Source: Phycicoccus duodecadis (GTDB lineage Bacteria > Actinomycetota > Actinomycetes > Actinomycetales > Dermatophilaceae). From it: a DNA stretch of 64,000 nucleotides. The stretch is from contig NZ_PJNE01000001.1 of the NCBI RefSeq assembly GCF_002846495.1, positions 1,984,001 through 2,048,000 of the forward strand. Direction: 5' to 3'. The position numbers were made by a program, and so were the translations under genes. The notes under the pieces are model-generated. The model had not been told where the DNA came from and ran no database searches. It was given only the letters and a program-made list of their open reading frames with translations. Shown in pieces: positions 6,968 through 15,855 of this stretch (positions within the stretch are counted from its first letter, which is position 1; every line of letters starts with the position of its first letter).

Positions 6968-8562
6968 GCCGGCGCCTGCGCTGCCCGGTGGTCGAGGGAG
7001 ACGTGGCGGTCGGCCAGTGCCACCAGCTCGGGCCGGTGGGTGACCACGAGCACGGCTCGCCGCTCGGCCAGCTCGACCAGCAGGTCGTGGACCGCCGCCG
7101 CGCCGGGGCCGTCGAGATGCGCGGTCGGCTCGTCGACCAGCAGCACCGGCGCGGTCGACAGGGAGGCGCGGGCCAGGGCCACCCGGGCCCGCTGGCCGGC
7201 CGAGAACCCGACGCCCTCGTCGCCGAGCGGGGTGTCGAGCACGGCCGGCAGGCCGGCCACGAACCCGTCGAGACCCACCCGGCGCAGCGCGGCCCAGAGG
7301 TCGGCGTCGGGGGCGTCGTTGCCGAGCCGCAGGGCGTCGCGCACGGTGCCGGCGGGCAGGAACGGGCGCTGGGTGACCAGGTGCGCCCGGCCGGCCCTGA
7401 CGGTGCCGGCACCCGGGGTGCGCAGGCCCGCGACGAGCTCCAGGACGGTCGACTTGCCGGCGCCCGAGGGCCCGGTCAGGACGGTCAGCCCCGGCCCGGC
7501 GTCCAGGTCCAGCCCGCGGAGCACCCGTACGGATGCTCCGGGGTACGAGTACTCGACGCCGCGCAGCCGGACCCCGATCGCGTCGGCCGTCGTGGGGGTC
7601 GCGGCCGGTGTCGTGGCCCCGACCGAGGGGGTGGTGAGCTCGTCGAGCGCGTCGGCCACCGCCTCGGCGCCGTCGGCCGCGGCGTGGAACTCGGCCCCGA
7701 CCCGGCGGATCGGCCAGTAGGCCTCGGGCGCCAGCAGGATGGCGAGCAGGCCGGTGCCGAGGTCGAGCGTGCCGTGGGTGAGCCGGAGCCCGACCGTGAC
7801 GGCCACGATCGCCACCGAGATCGATGCCAGCAGCTCCAGGGCCGCCGATGACAGGAAGGCCAGGCGCAGCGTGCGCATCGTGGCCCGGCGGTGCGCGCCG
7901 CTGACCTCGGCGACGACCTCGACCTGGCGCTCGGCCCGTCCGTATCCCACCAGGGTCGGCAGCCCGCGCACCACGTCCGTGAAGTGGCCCGCGAGCGAGG
8001 AGAGCGCCCGCCACCGCCGCTGCGTCTCGTCGCGGGTGGCCGCGCCGATCAGCGCGGCGAAGGCCGGGAGCAGCGGCAGGGTCAGTGCGACCACGAGCGC
8101 GCTCACCGGGTCGACCCACACCAGCGCAGCGAGCGCCAGGACCGGCACGACCGCACCCGCCACCAGCGCCGGCAGGAAGCGCGCGGCGTACGGCTCGACG
8201 GTGGCGACCCCCTGCCCGGCGAGGGTGGCCCCGCGGTCGGGGTCCGGCCGCCGCTCGGCCGGCACCCGCAGCCAGTGCTCCAGCAGGGCTCGACGCAGCG
8301 CGGCCGTGACCTCGACCCCGGCGCGCGCCGCCGACCGCTCGGCCGCCCAGCCCAGCGCCGACCGGGCCCCCAGCAGCGCCACGAGCCACCCGGCCGGAGC
8401 GCCCACGGGCGTGCCGTCGACCACCGCGACCACCACGGCCGCGAGGGCGAAGGCGGTGGCCACCGTGGCGACGCCCTGGAGGACGCCGACCACCGCCACC
8501 GCCACGACGGGGCGGCGGGCGGCGGGCGCGACGGCCAGGAGGCGCGGGTCGAAGGGCCGCAC
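6964..8562 (-). CDS. cydD: Thiol reductant ABC exporter subunit CydD
   Basis: 532 aa. A transmembrane exporter domain (about residues 1-310, many Ala/Val-rich helices) precedes an ATPase domain with Walker A GPSGAGKST, a degenerate signature FSAGQRARVALAR and Walker B VLLVDEPTAHLD. The partner of CydC; gene order cydB-cydD-cydC is the normal actinobacterial cydABDC order. The GTG at 8562 lies 10 nt after the cydB stop. The DETQRRWR loop and VEYSYPG before the ATPase agree with the family. The call as D rather than C rests on gene order and the FDPRLL N-terminus. Confidence 0.92.
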   Translation of the reverse strand: MRPFDPRLLAVAPAARRPVVAVAVVGVLQGVATVATAFALAAVVVAVVDGTPVGAPAGWLVALLGARSALGWAAERSAARAGVEVTAALRRALLEHWLRVPAERRPDPDRGATLAGQGVATVEPYAARFLPALVAGAVVPVLALAALVWVDPVSALVVALTLPLLPAFAALIGAATRDETQRRWRALSSLAGHFTDVVRGLPTLVGYGRAERQVEVVAEVSGAHRRATMRTLRLAFLSSAALELLASISVAIVAVTVGLRLTHGTLDLGTGLLAILLAPEAYWPIRRVGAEFHAAADGAEAVADALDELTTPSVGATTPAATPTTADAIGVRLRGVEYSYPGASVRVLRGLDLDAGPGLTVLTGPSGAGKSTVLELVAGLRTPGAGTVRAGRAHLVTQRPFLPAGTVRDALRLGNDAPDADLWAALRRVGLDGFVAGLPAVLDTPLGDEGVGFSAGQRARVALARASLSTAPVLLVDEPTAHLDGPGAAAVHDLLVELAERRAVLVVTHRPELVALADRHVSLDHRAAQAPA

Positions 8563-8572
8563 GGCGCGGACC

Positions 8573-9160
8573 TCAGCCGACCGCGACCGGCTCGGGGATG
8601 TGCTGGGTCCCGATGCGCCGGCGGAAGGCGTAGTAGGTGTAGCCGGTGTAGAGGAGCACGATCGGCGTGAAGACGGCGGCGGCCCAGGTCATGATCTGCA
8701 GGGTCATCGGGCTGCTCGAGGCGTTGGCGATGGTGAGCGACCGGCCGCCGTCGAGGGTCGTCGGCATCACGTCCGGGAACAGGGCCAGGAAGTACGTGGC
8801 CACCGTCGCGGCGGCCGTGACCGCCGTCCCCGTGAAGGCCCAGCCCTCGCGGCCGCGGGCGTTGGCCGCGACCGCCGCCAGCAGCGCCACCGCGGCGACC
8901 ACCGTCGTGGCCCACGACCACGCCGACCCGGTGAGCAGGCCGAGCCAGCCGAGGGTCACCACGGCCAGCACGGCGGTGACCGCGCCCAGGGTCGTGCCCA
9001 GCCGGCGGGCGTCCTCGCGGATCGTGCCGGTGGTCTTGAGCGCCAGGAAGAACGCGCCGTGGGTCAGCGAGAGGGCCACCACGGTCACCCCGCCCAGCAG
9101 TCCGAGGGGGTCCAGGAGGGTGAGCAGCGAGCCGGTGTACTCGAGGTCGCGGTCGATCGG
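8573..9160 (-). pseudogene. cydB: Cytochrome bd oxidase subunit II CydB, 5'-truncated
   Basis: About 195 C-terminal residues of CydB, beginning at PIDRDLEYTGSLLTLLDP and ending VAVG. It shows the later membrane helices of the quinol oxidase subunit, including LTHGAFFLALKTTG and TYFLALFPDVMPTTLD. A full CydB is about 340 aa, so roughly the first 145 residues are missing. The open frame continues upstream to a GTG at 9244, but those residues come from antisense reading of another gene. cydA, normally just upstream, is absent. The gene ends abruptly at about 9160, where an O-antigen ligase fragment of the opposite strand begins. It is a remnant, or one side of a misjoin. Confidence 0.88.
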
Positions 9161-9172
9161 ATCAAGCTCGAC
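9150..9172. other. Breakpoint joining truncated cydB and truncated O-antigen ligase gene
   Basis: CydB homology read on the minus strand stops near 9160, and ligase-like coding on the plus strand starts at about the same place. Both genes lose their 5' ends here and lie head to head. The local sequence GATCGGATC could be microhomology. A deletion, an inversion end and a chimeric assembly join all give this arrangement. Confidence 0.8.
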
Positions 9173-9574
9173 GCCACCCCTCCGTGGGGCTCGGGGCTGG
9201 GCGACGCGTACGTCTACCTCCAGGACAAGACGTTCCTGTTCCACAACTCCTACTGGGCCGCCCTCCAGGAGGGCGGCTGGGTCCTGGCGGGCTTCTACGT
9301 GCTGCTCACCGTGGGGCTGGGCGTGAGCCTGCTGCGGACCCGGTCGGCCGGCACCGGCTGGGCGGGAGCGGAGGCCGCGAACGTGGCCGTCCTGGTCTGC
9401 GCCCTGAGCCTGGGCGAGGTCTTCGGTGCCGCGACCGCGATGACCGCCCTCGGCGCCGGCCTGCTCGGGGTGATGGCGCGCCGTCGCGCTCTCGCGGCGA
9501 CCGACGAGGCACCGCTCGCCGCGCCGGCCCCGCCCGGCCCGGCGGTCGCGGATCGGCCCGGTCGTGGCGGATGA
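9161..9574 (+). pseudogene. O-antigen ligase/polymerase-like (Wzy/WaaL) gene, C-terminal fragment
   Basis: The plus-strand frame from the breakpoint encodes about 137 residues. They include LGDAYVYLQDKTFLFHNSYW followed by two hydrophobic helices (GWVLAGFYVLLTVGLGVSLL and a later ALSLGEVFGAATAMTALGAG). A short periplasmic loop with HNSYW followed by terminal helices is what the C-terminus of O-antigen ligase/polymerase proteins looks like. Most of the protein (normally about 400 aa) is missing and no start codon belongs to it. Its stop overlaps the start of the acyltransferase gene by 11 nt, as in an intact polysaccharide operon. The family call is tentative; the truncation is clear. Confidence 0.65.
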
Positions 9575-10616
9575 GCGGTTCGGTGAGCTCGACGGCCTCC
9601 GGGGGCTGGCGGCCCTCGGGGTGGTGGTCTACCACCTGACCGTCGCCTACGACACCGTCGTCGTCGGGGCGCCACCGCCGGCCTTCCGGGCACCGTGGGG
9701 CGAGTACGGCGTCGAGCTCTTCTTCCTCATCAGCGGCTTCGTCATCCTGCTCACCGCCCGGCGCGCGCACCGCCCCTCCGACTTCGTCATCTCGCGGCTC
9801 TCGCGCCTGTACCCCACGTACTGGCTGGGCCTGGCCGTCACGCTCGTGGTGGTGCTCACGAGCGGGCTCTTCCCCGTGCCGTCGCCGGCCACCGTCGCCG
9901 CCAACCTGACGATGGTGCAGCGTTGGGCGCTGGTCGAGAACGTCGACCCGGTCTACTGGACGCTGGCGGTCGAGATGCAGTTCTACGTGGGGGTGTGGCT
10001 GCTGCTCCTGCTCGCGCGCCGGCTCGGGACGCGCACCGTGCTGGTCGCGACCGGCGCCTGGGTCGGCGTGGCGCTGGTGGTCGCGGTCCTCGCGGCGCCG
10101 CACAGCCATGGCCTCGACCCGCAGGTCGTGGCGACCCCGTGGAAGGTCCTGCTGAACGTCAGCCTCGCGGCCTACGCGCCCCTGTTCGCCACCGGATGCC
10201 TGGCCTTCCTGGCCCGACGCGGGGAGGTGTCGTTCCGCTGGCCGCTGGGCGCGGCGGTGGCCGCGGTCGTGGTGACGTTGCTGGTGCGAGGCAGCACCCA
10301 GGCCGTCGCCACGGTGGTCGTCTGCGCCCTCTTCCTGGCGGTGGTGGCCCGGCCCCGCACGCCCGTGCTCACGGCCGCGCCGGTGCGCTGGCTCGGGCTG
10401 CGCAGCTACTCGCTGTACGTCTGTCACACGGCCATCGGCTACCTGGTGGTGCGCACGCTGACGGGCGCCCTGGGCCGCGACCTGGCGATGGTGGCCGCGC
10501 TGGTGGCCGTCCTGGTCGCGGCGGCGGTGTTGCACGAGGTGGGTGAGGTGCGGGGCACGCGGGCGGCCAAGGCGGCCCTCCTGGCCGTGCGCGGGCGGGT
10601 GGCGCTGCGCCGATAG
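9564..10616 (+). CDS. Acyltransferase 3 family membrane protein (OafA/YrhL-like)
   Basis: 350 aa, polytopic. The N-terminus has the acyltransferase 3 signature LDGLRGLAALGVVVYHLTV with the conserved His, then YGVELFFLISGFVI and SRLSRLYPTYWLGL; about ten membrane helices follow. Such proteins O-acetylate or otherwise acylate exported polysaccharides. The GTG at 9564 overlaps the end of the ligase fragment, so both belonged to one operon. The last 30 residues are basic and cytosolic. The substrate cannot be told; neighbours (methyltransferase, epimerase, glycosyltransferase) point to a surface glycan. Confidence 0.92.
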   Translation: MADERFGELDGLRGLAALGVVVYHLTVAYDTVVVGAPPPAFRAPWGEYGVELFFLISGFVILLTARRAHRPSDFVISRLSRLYPTYWLGLAVTLVVVLTSGLFPVPSPATVAANLTMVQRWALVENVDPVYWTLAVEMQFYVGVWLLLLLARRLGTRTVLVATGAWVGVALVVAVLAAPHSHGLDPQVVATPWKVLLNVSLAAYAPLFATGCLAFLARRGEVSFRWPLGAAVAAVVVTLLVRGSTQAVATVVVCALFLAVVARPRTPVLTAAPVRWLGLRSYSLYVCHTAIGYLVVRTLTGALGRDLAMVAALVAVLVAAAVLHEVGEVRGTRAAKAALLAVRGRVALRR

Positions 10617-10626
10617 GGTTGTGCCC

Positions 10627-11355
10627 GTGAGTGCGGCCGGAGGACACGGGGGGTCGGCGTCGATCGGCGTCTCCGACTACTGGTGGTACGTCGCCCGCTC
10701 CGACCTGCTCGAGTCCTCGCTGCGCCGGTACGTGCGAGGGGCCGGGCTCAGCCTCGACCTCGGCAGCGCCGACGGCCCGAGCGCCGACTGGTTCCGCGAG
10801 GCCTCGGGGCGCACCGTGTCGCTCGACATCGACCCGCGCGGGCTGGGCGCCGCCGGCGTGTGCGGCTCGGCGCTGGCCCTGCCCTTCCCCGACGCCACCT
10901 TCGACGCGGTGGCGGCCTTCGACGTCATCGAGCACTGCGAGCCCGAGGCCACGGCGCTGGCCGAGGTGTACCGGGTGCTGCGGCCCGGCGGGACCTTCGT
11001 GATGTCGGTGCCGTCGTACACGTGGGCCTGGAGCGACTTCGACGTGGCGAACGGCCACCACCGCCGCTACACCCGCGAGCGCGCGACGACGGCGGTCGAG
11101 CGGGCCGGCTTCCGGGTCGAGCGCGCCACCTACGGCTTCGCGACCGTCTTCCCGCTCTTCGCCGCCGAACGCCTGGCCCGCAAGGTGGCCCGCCGGCGCG
11201 CCGCGGGGCCGGTCGACATCGTCGAGGTGCCGCGGGTCCCCCCGCTGGTCAACGCGGCCCTGGCGCGGATGTGCCGCCTCGACCGCACGGTGCTGCAACG
11301 GCGCGACCTGCCGTTCGGCTCGTCGGTGTTCCTCGCGGCCACCCGCGTCGGCTGA
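10627..11355 (+). CDS. Class I SAM-dependent methyltransferase
   Basis: 242 aa. The Rossmann methyltransferase motif I is LSLDLGSADGPSADWF, motif II contains VSLDIDPRG, and FDAVAAFDVIEHCEPE is the typical motif IV region (Methyltransf_11 type). The GTG at 10627 is chosen over 10621 because TAGGGT, overlapping the previous stop, lies exactly 7 nt upstream and could be a -10 box for a leaderless message. It follows the acyltransferase by 10 nt in the polysaccharide operon. The substrate may be a sugar or lipid carrier; this is inferred from context only. Confidence 0.85.
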   Translation: MSAAGGHGGSASIGVSDYWWYVARSDLLESSLRRYVRGAGLSLDLGSADGPSADWFREASGRTVSLDIDPRGLGAAGVCGSALALPFPDATFDAVAAFDVIEHCEPEATALAEVYRVLRPGGTFVMSVPSYTWAWSDFDVANGHHRRYTRERATTAVERAGFRVERATYGFATVFPLFAAERLARKVARRRAAGPVDIVEVPRVPPLVNAALARMCRLDRTVLQRRDLPFGSSVFLAATRVG

Positions 11356-11362
11356 CCGCCGG

Positions 11363-12325
11363 TCAGCGGCCGGGGTCGAGCGGGCCACCCGAGACGACCC
11401 GCGCGTGCACGTCGGCCGCGGTGGCCGCCAGCCCCGTGGGGAGGGTCGTGACGGCCAGCGCGTCGACCTCGGGCCAGCGCACCGAGCGCAGCCGCAGGTC
11501 GAGCACCTGGCCCCGGCCGCCGGGGACGGTCACGGTGCGCAGCGGCCGGTGGAAGACCCGCCGTGCCTCCCCGACCAGCTGGCCGACGGTGACGGGGCGC
11601 CCCGAGGCGAGGACCTTGACGGCCGTCGTCCCCGGCGGGGTGTCCCGGGCCAGGGCGACGCAGCGCAGGACCATGGCCGCGACGTCGGCCACGAAGACGT
11701 AGTCGCGGATGGTGTCGAGCGAGACGAAGACGGGCAGCGGCCGGGTCGTCGCCGACGACAGGCAGAGCTGGGAGAGCAGGCCCTGCGGCTTGCCGAGCGT
11801 CTGCCCCGGGCCGTACACGTTGGCGAGCCGGCCGAGCACCGCGCGCAGCCCCGTGCGCCCGGCCACACCGGTGAGGGCGCGCTCCATGGCCAGCTTGGTC
11901 CGGCCGTAGGCGACCAGGGGGGCGACCTCGGTGTCCTCGGAGAACGGCGGCGCGGCCGATCCGGCGTAGAGGCCACCGGCCGAGGAGGCGAGGAAGACGA
12001 CCCCGTCCTCCCCCGGCTCCACCGTCTCCTCGAGGCGGGCCAGGAAGCGCTCGAAGACCGCCAGCTCGGCGAGCAGGTCGGCCTCGGGCGTGGCGACGAC
12101 GCCGGCGCCGGCACACCAGGCGAGCACCCACGGGCGGCCTCGGCGCGCGGCCGTGAAGGCGTCGAGGTCGGCGGCCAGGGCGGCGACCGCGCCGTCCTCG
12201 TCGCCCCACGGCACCCGCGAGGTCCGCACCTCCCACCCGTCGGTGGCGAACGCCGCCACGACGTGCCGCCCGACCAGGCCGCCGGACCCGACGACCCAGG
12301 CGACCGGGTCGAGCCGGTCGGTCAC
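11363..12325 (-). CDS. NAD-dependent epimerase/dehydratase family protein (extended SDR)
   Basis: 320 aa. The N-terminal Rossmann motif is VVGSGGLVGRHVV, where a GxxGxxG-like glycine pattern is kept. SSAGGLYAGS carries the catalytic Ser region, and YGRTKLAMER is the YxxxK motif. It resembles nucleotide-sugar epimerases/reductases of surface polysaccharide clusters. Its GTG overlaps the stop of the upstream glycosyltransferase by 4 nt (same strand), so the two are coupled. It converges with the methyltransferase gene, 7 nt apart. The exact sugar product is not predictable. Confidence 0.85.
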   Translation of the reverse strand: MTDRLDPVAWVVGSGGLVGRHVVAAFATDGWEVRTSRVPWGDEDGAVAALAADLDAFTAARRGRPWVLAWCAGAGVVATPEADLLAELAVFERFLARLEETVEPGEDGVVFLASSAGGLYAGSAAPPFSEDTEVAPLVAYGRTKLAMERALTGVAGRTGLRAVLGRLANVYGPGQTLGKPQGLLSQLCLSSATTRPLPVFVSLDTIRDYVFVADVAAMVLRCVALARDTPPGTTAVKVLASGRPVTVGQLVGEARRVFHRPLRTVTVPGGRGQVLDLRLRSVRWPEVDALAVTTLPTGLAATAADVHARVVSGGPLDPGR

Positions 12326-13353
12326 GCGCCGCCGCCGGGGGCGACGTCGTCGCGGCCCAGCGGGCCGTCGCGACGGTCGCGCACGGGCAGGTACAGCGGC
12401 TTGCCCATCGCCATGTTGACGGCCATGCCGACGTACTCGGCGATGACCCCGAGCGCGAAGAGGATGGCACCGGTCGCGGCCATCAGCAGCACCATGGTCG
12501 AGGTCCACCCGGGGGCGTCCCAGCGGCCCGTGGCGCGCCCGACCAGGAGGACGACCGCGATGACCGGGGCCAGCACGATGGCCGCCGCCCCGGACACGCT
12601 GACCCAGCGCAGCGGGGTCGTCCCGCTCGAGAGCACGAGGCGCCAGAAGTGCGACACCAGCCGGTGCAGGTCGTAGCCCGAGGGCCGGTCGCCCTCGCCA
12701 CGCATCGCGACCGGCACGGTGGCGACCCGGCGGGCCACCCAGGAGATGGCGACGTCGAGATAGATGCCGGGGCCGGCGTAGGCCGCGACCGAGCGCGCCA
12801 CCTCACCGAGCACCAGCCGGTAGCTGTTGAAGTCGTTCGCCCGGGCGCCCCGGGCGAGCTTGGAGACGAGCCACTTGGCACTGCGGGACGCCAGGTTGCG
12901 GGTGGGCCCGTGCGGCGGTGGGTTGGACGGCGCGGCGTAGACCACGTCGGCCTGCTCGCGCATCGCGGTGTCGAGGAGCAGGCCGATGTCCTCGGGGTCG
13001 TGCTGGCCGTCCTCGTCGAGGGTGACGACCCACTCGCCGCCGGAGGCCGAGATGCCCGCGAGGGTCGCGGCGTGCTGGCCGAAGTTGCGGCTCAGCCAGA
13101 CCGGGCGGACCCAGTCGTGCTCGGCGGCCAGCGCGCGGATGACGGCGTCGGAGCCGTCGGGGCCGCAGTCGTCGACGAGCACGAGCTCGTCGACCAGGTA
13201 CCGGCGCCCGCCCGGCGTGACCCGCGCGGTGGTGGACGCCGCGATCTCGGCGACCAGGGCCGGGAGGGTCCGCGAGCCCTGGTAGACCGGGACGATGACG
13301 GAGACCCGGTGGGGCTCGACCGGACGCTCCTCGACGTTCTCCACGCCCGACAC
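12322..13353 (-). CDS. Family 2 glycosyltransferase with two C-terminal membrane helices (GtrB/ArnC/DPM1-like)
   Basis: 343 aa. The GT-A fold starts at VSVIVPVYQGSRTLPALV (about residue 17). LVLVDDCGPDGS and TLDEDGQHDPED carry the DXD-type metal/nucleotide site, and SRNFGQHAATLAGI is characteristic of polyprenyl-phosphate sugar transferases. Two helices near residues 250-275 and 287-315 anchor it. Proteins of this build transfer a sugar from a nucleotide donor to undecaprenyl phosphate. A GTG at 13353 opens the frame; GTG at 13344 is a possible alternative. Coupled by a 4-nt overlap to the epimerase gene. Confidence 0.88.
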   Translation of the reverse strand: MSGVENVEERPVEPHRVSVIVPVYQGSRTLPALVAEIAASTTARVTPGGRRYLVDELVLVDDCGPDGSDAVIRALAAEHDWVRPVWLSRNFGQHAATLAGISASGGEWVVTLDEDGQHDPEDIGLLLDTAMREQADVVYAAPSNPPPHGPTRNLASRSAKWLVSKLARGARANDFNSYRLVLGEVARSVAAYAGPGIYLDVAISWVARRVATVPVAMRGEGDRPSGYDLHRLVSHFWRLVLSSGTTPLRWVSVSGAAAIVLAPVIAVVLLVGRATGRWDAPGWTSTMVLLMAATGAILFALGVIAEYVGMAVNMAMGKPLYLPVRDRRDGPLGRDDVAPGGGA

Positions 13354-13374
13354 CCTAGTGGCGCTGCGTGAGGG

Positions 13375-15057
<1,683 letters not shown>

Positions 15058-15081
15058 GGCCCCAGCGTATCGAGCCGTGGA

Positions 15082-15113
15082 GCCCCGCCCGAATCCGTCG
15101 CTCCGGGCGGGGC
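15082..15113 (-). terminator. Hairpin terminator between ssb paralogue and ettA
   Basis: Perfect 10-bp GC-only arms (15082-15091 and 15104-15113) with a 12-nt loop, just past the stop of the SSB gene and before the ettA start on the same strand. It likely separates the two transcripts. Confidence 0.6.
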
Positions 15114-15123
15114 CGCCCCGCGC

Positions 15124-15687
15124 TCAGGCCGCCCGCTCGGAGCCGGTGGGCAGCAGCGGGCCGGTGTCGACCCGCGCGGCCGCCTCGTCGCCCGCGGAGC
15201 CACCGAGCGGCACCGACGGGCCCTGCTCGACCACGTACCGGTCGCGGGCGGGGTCGCCGAAACCGGTGTCGCCCAGGTCGGGCAGGCCGGCGGTCGCACC
15301 CTCCGACGGCATCGCGGGCGCCAGGTCGCTGTTGCGGGTGTAGACCGTGCTGCCCCAGCGCAGGTCGTGGCCGACGCTGTGCGCGTCCATCTCGACGGCG
15401 ACCCCGGTGGACCCGTCGGAGCGGGGGTACTGGCGCACCCGGAGCTTGCCGTGCACCACCACCGGGTGGCCCTTGCGCAGGGACCGGGCGGCGTTCTCGC
15501 CCAGGCCGCGGAAGACGCTGACGTCGTAGTAGCTGGGGTCGGAGTCGGCCCAGCGGCCCGGCTCGCCGCGCACCTGGTGCCGCTCGGACTGGGCGACGCG
15601 GAACTTCGTGAACGGCCCGCCCCGCCCCTCGACGACGACGGGGTCTGCGACCAGCCGCCCCTGCACGGTCGTGATGGTCTCGTACAT
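15124..15687 (-). CDS. Single-stranded DNA-binding protein, SsbB-type paralogue
   Basis: 187 aa. The N-terminal OB fold (about residues 1-110) has YETITTVQGRLVADP, FTKFRVAQSERH and GKLRVRQYPRSDGSTGVAVE, as in bacterial SSB. The C-terminus ends in GPLLPTGSERAA and lacks the acidic DDDIPF-like tip through which the main replicative SSB recruits partners. This is therefore a secondary SSB, as known from Streptomyces SsbB (linked to competence or chromosome segregation). The ATG at 15687 has GGAGGAC just upstream. A monocistronic unit with its own terminator. Confidence 0.88.
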   Translation of the reverse strand: MYETITTVQGRLVADPVVVEGRGGPFTKFRVAQSERHQVRGEPGRWADSDPSYYDVSVFRGLGENAARSLRKGHPVVVHGKLRVRQYPRSDGSTGVAVEMDAHSVGHDLRWGSTVYTRNSDLAPAMPSEGATAGLPDLGDTGFGDPARDRYVVEQGPSVPLGGSAGDEAAARVDTGPLLPTGSERAA

Positions 15688-15855
15688 GGTGTCCTCCCTC
15701 CCCGGCCCGACGATCGGCCCGGTGGGACCACGCTCGCGCCGCGCGGTGGCCGCCACAACGGGACCCCGGCGATCTGTGGACGACGACGGACCGGACCCGG
15801 CCCTGTGGACGAGGCAGCCCCCTGAGCGGAGGCGGCCGGCATCCGGGCGCAGCGC

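Noticed and set aside
5264..8389. A 1041-codon open frame on the minus strand across cydC and cydD
   Set aside because: It is the cydC frame extended upstream through cydD in the wrong frame; the upstream part is Arg/Ala/Gly-rich high-GC read-through. The real start is the ATG at 6967.
7739..9160. Upstream extension of the O-antigen ligase frame into the cyd region
   Set aside because: The frame is open only because of high GC. It reads antisense to cydB and cydD and shows no membrane-helix pattern, so the fragment is taken to begin at the junction.
9155..9163. GATCGGATC at the junction as a restriction-ligation artefact
   Set aside because: An exact DpnII-type ligation scar would read GATCGATC. 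The extra G makes this uncertain, so it is only mentioned as possible microhomology.
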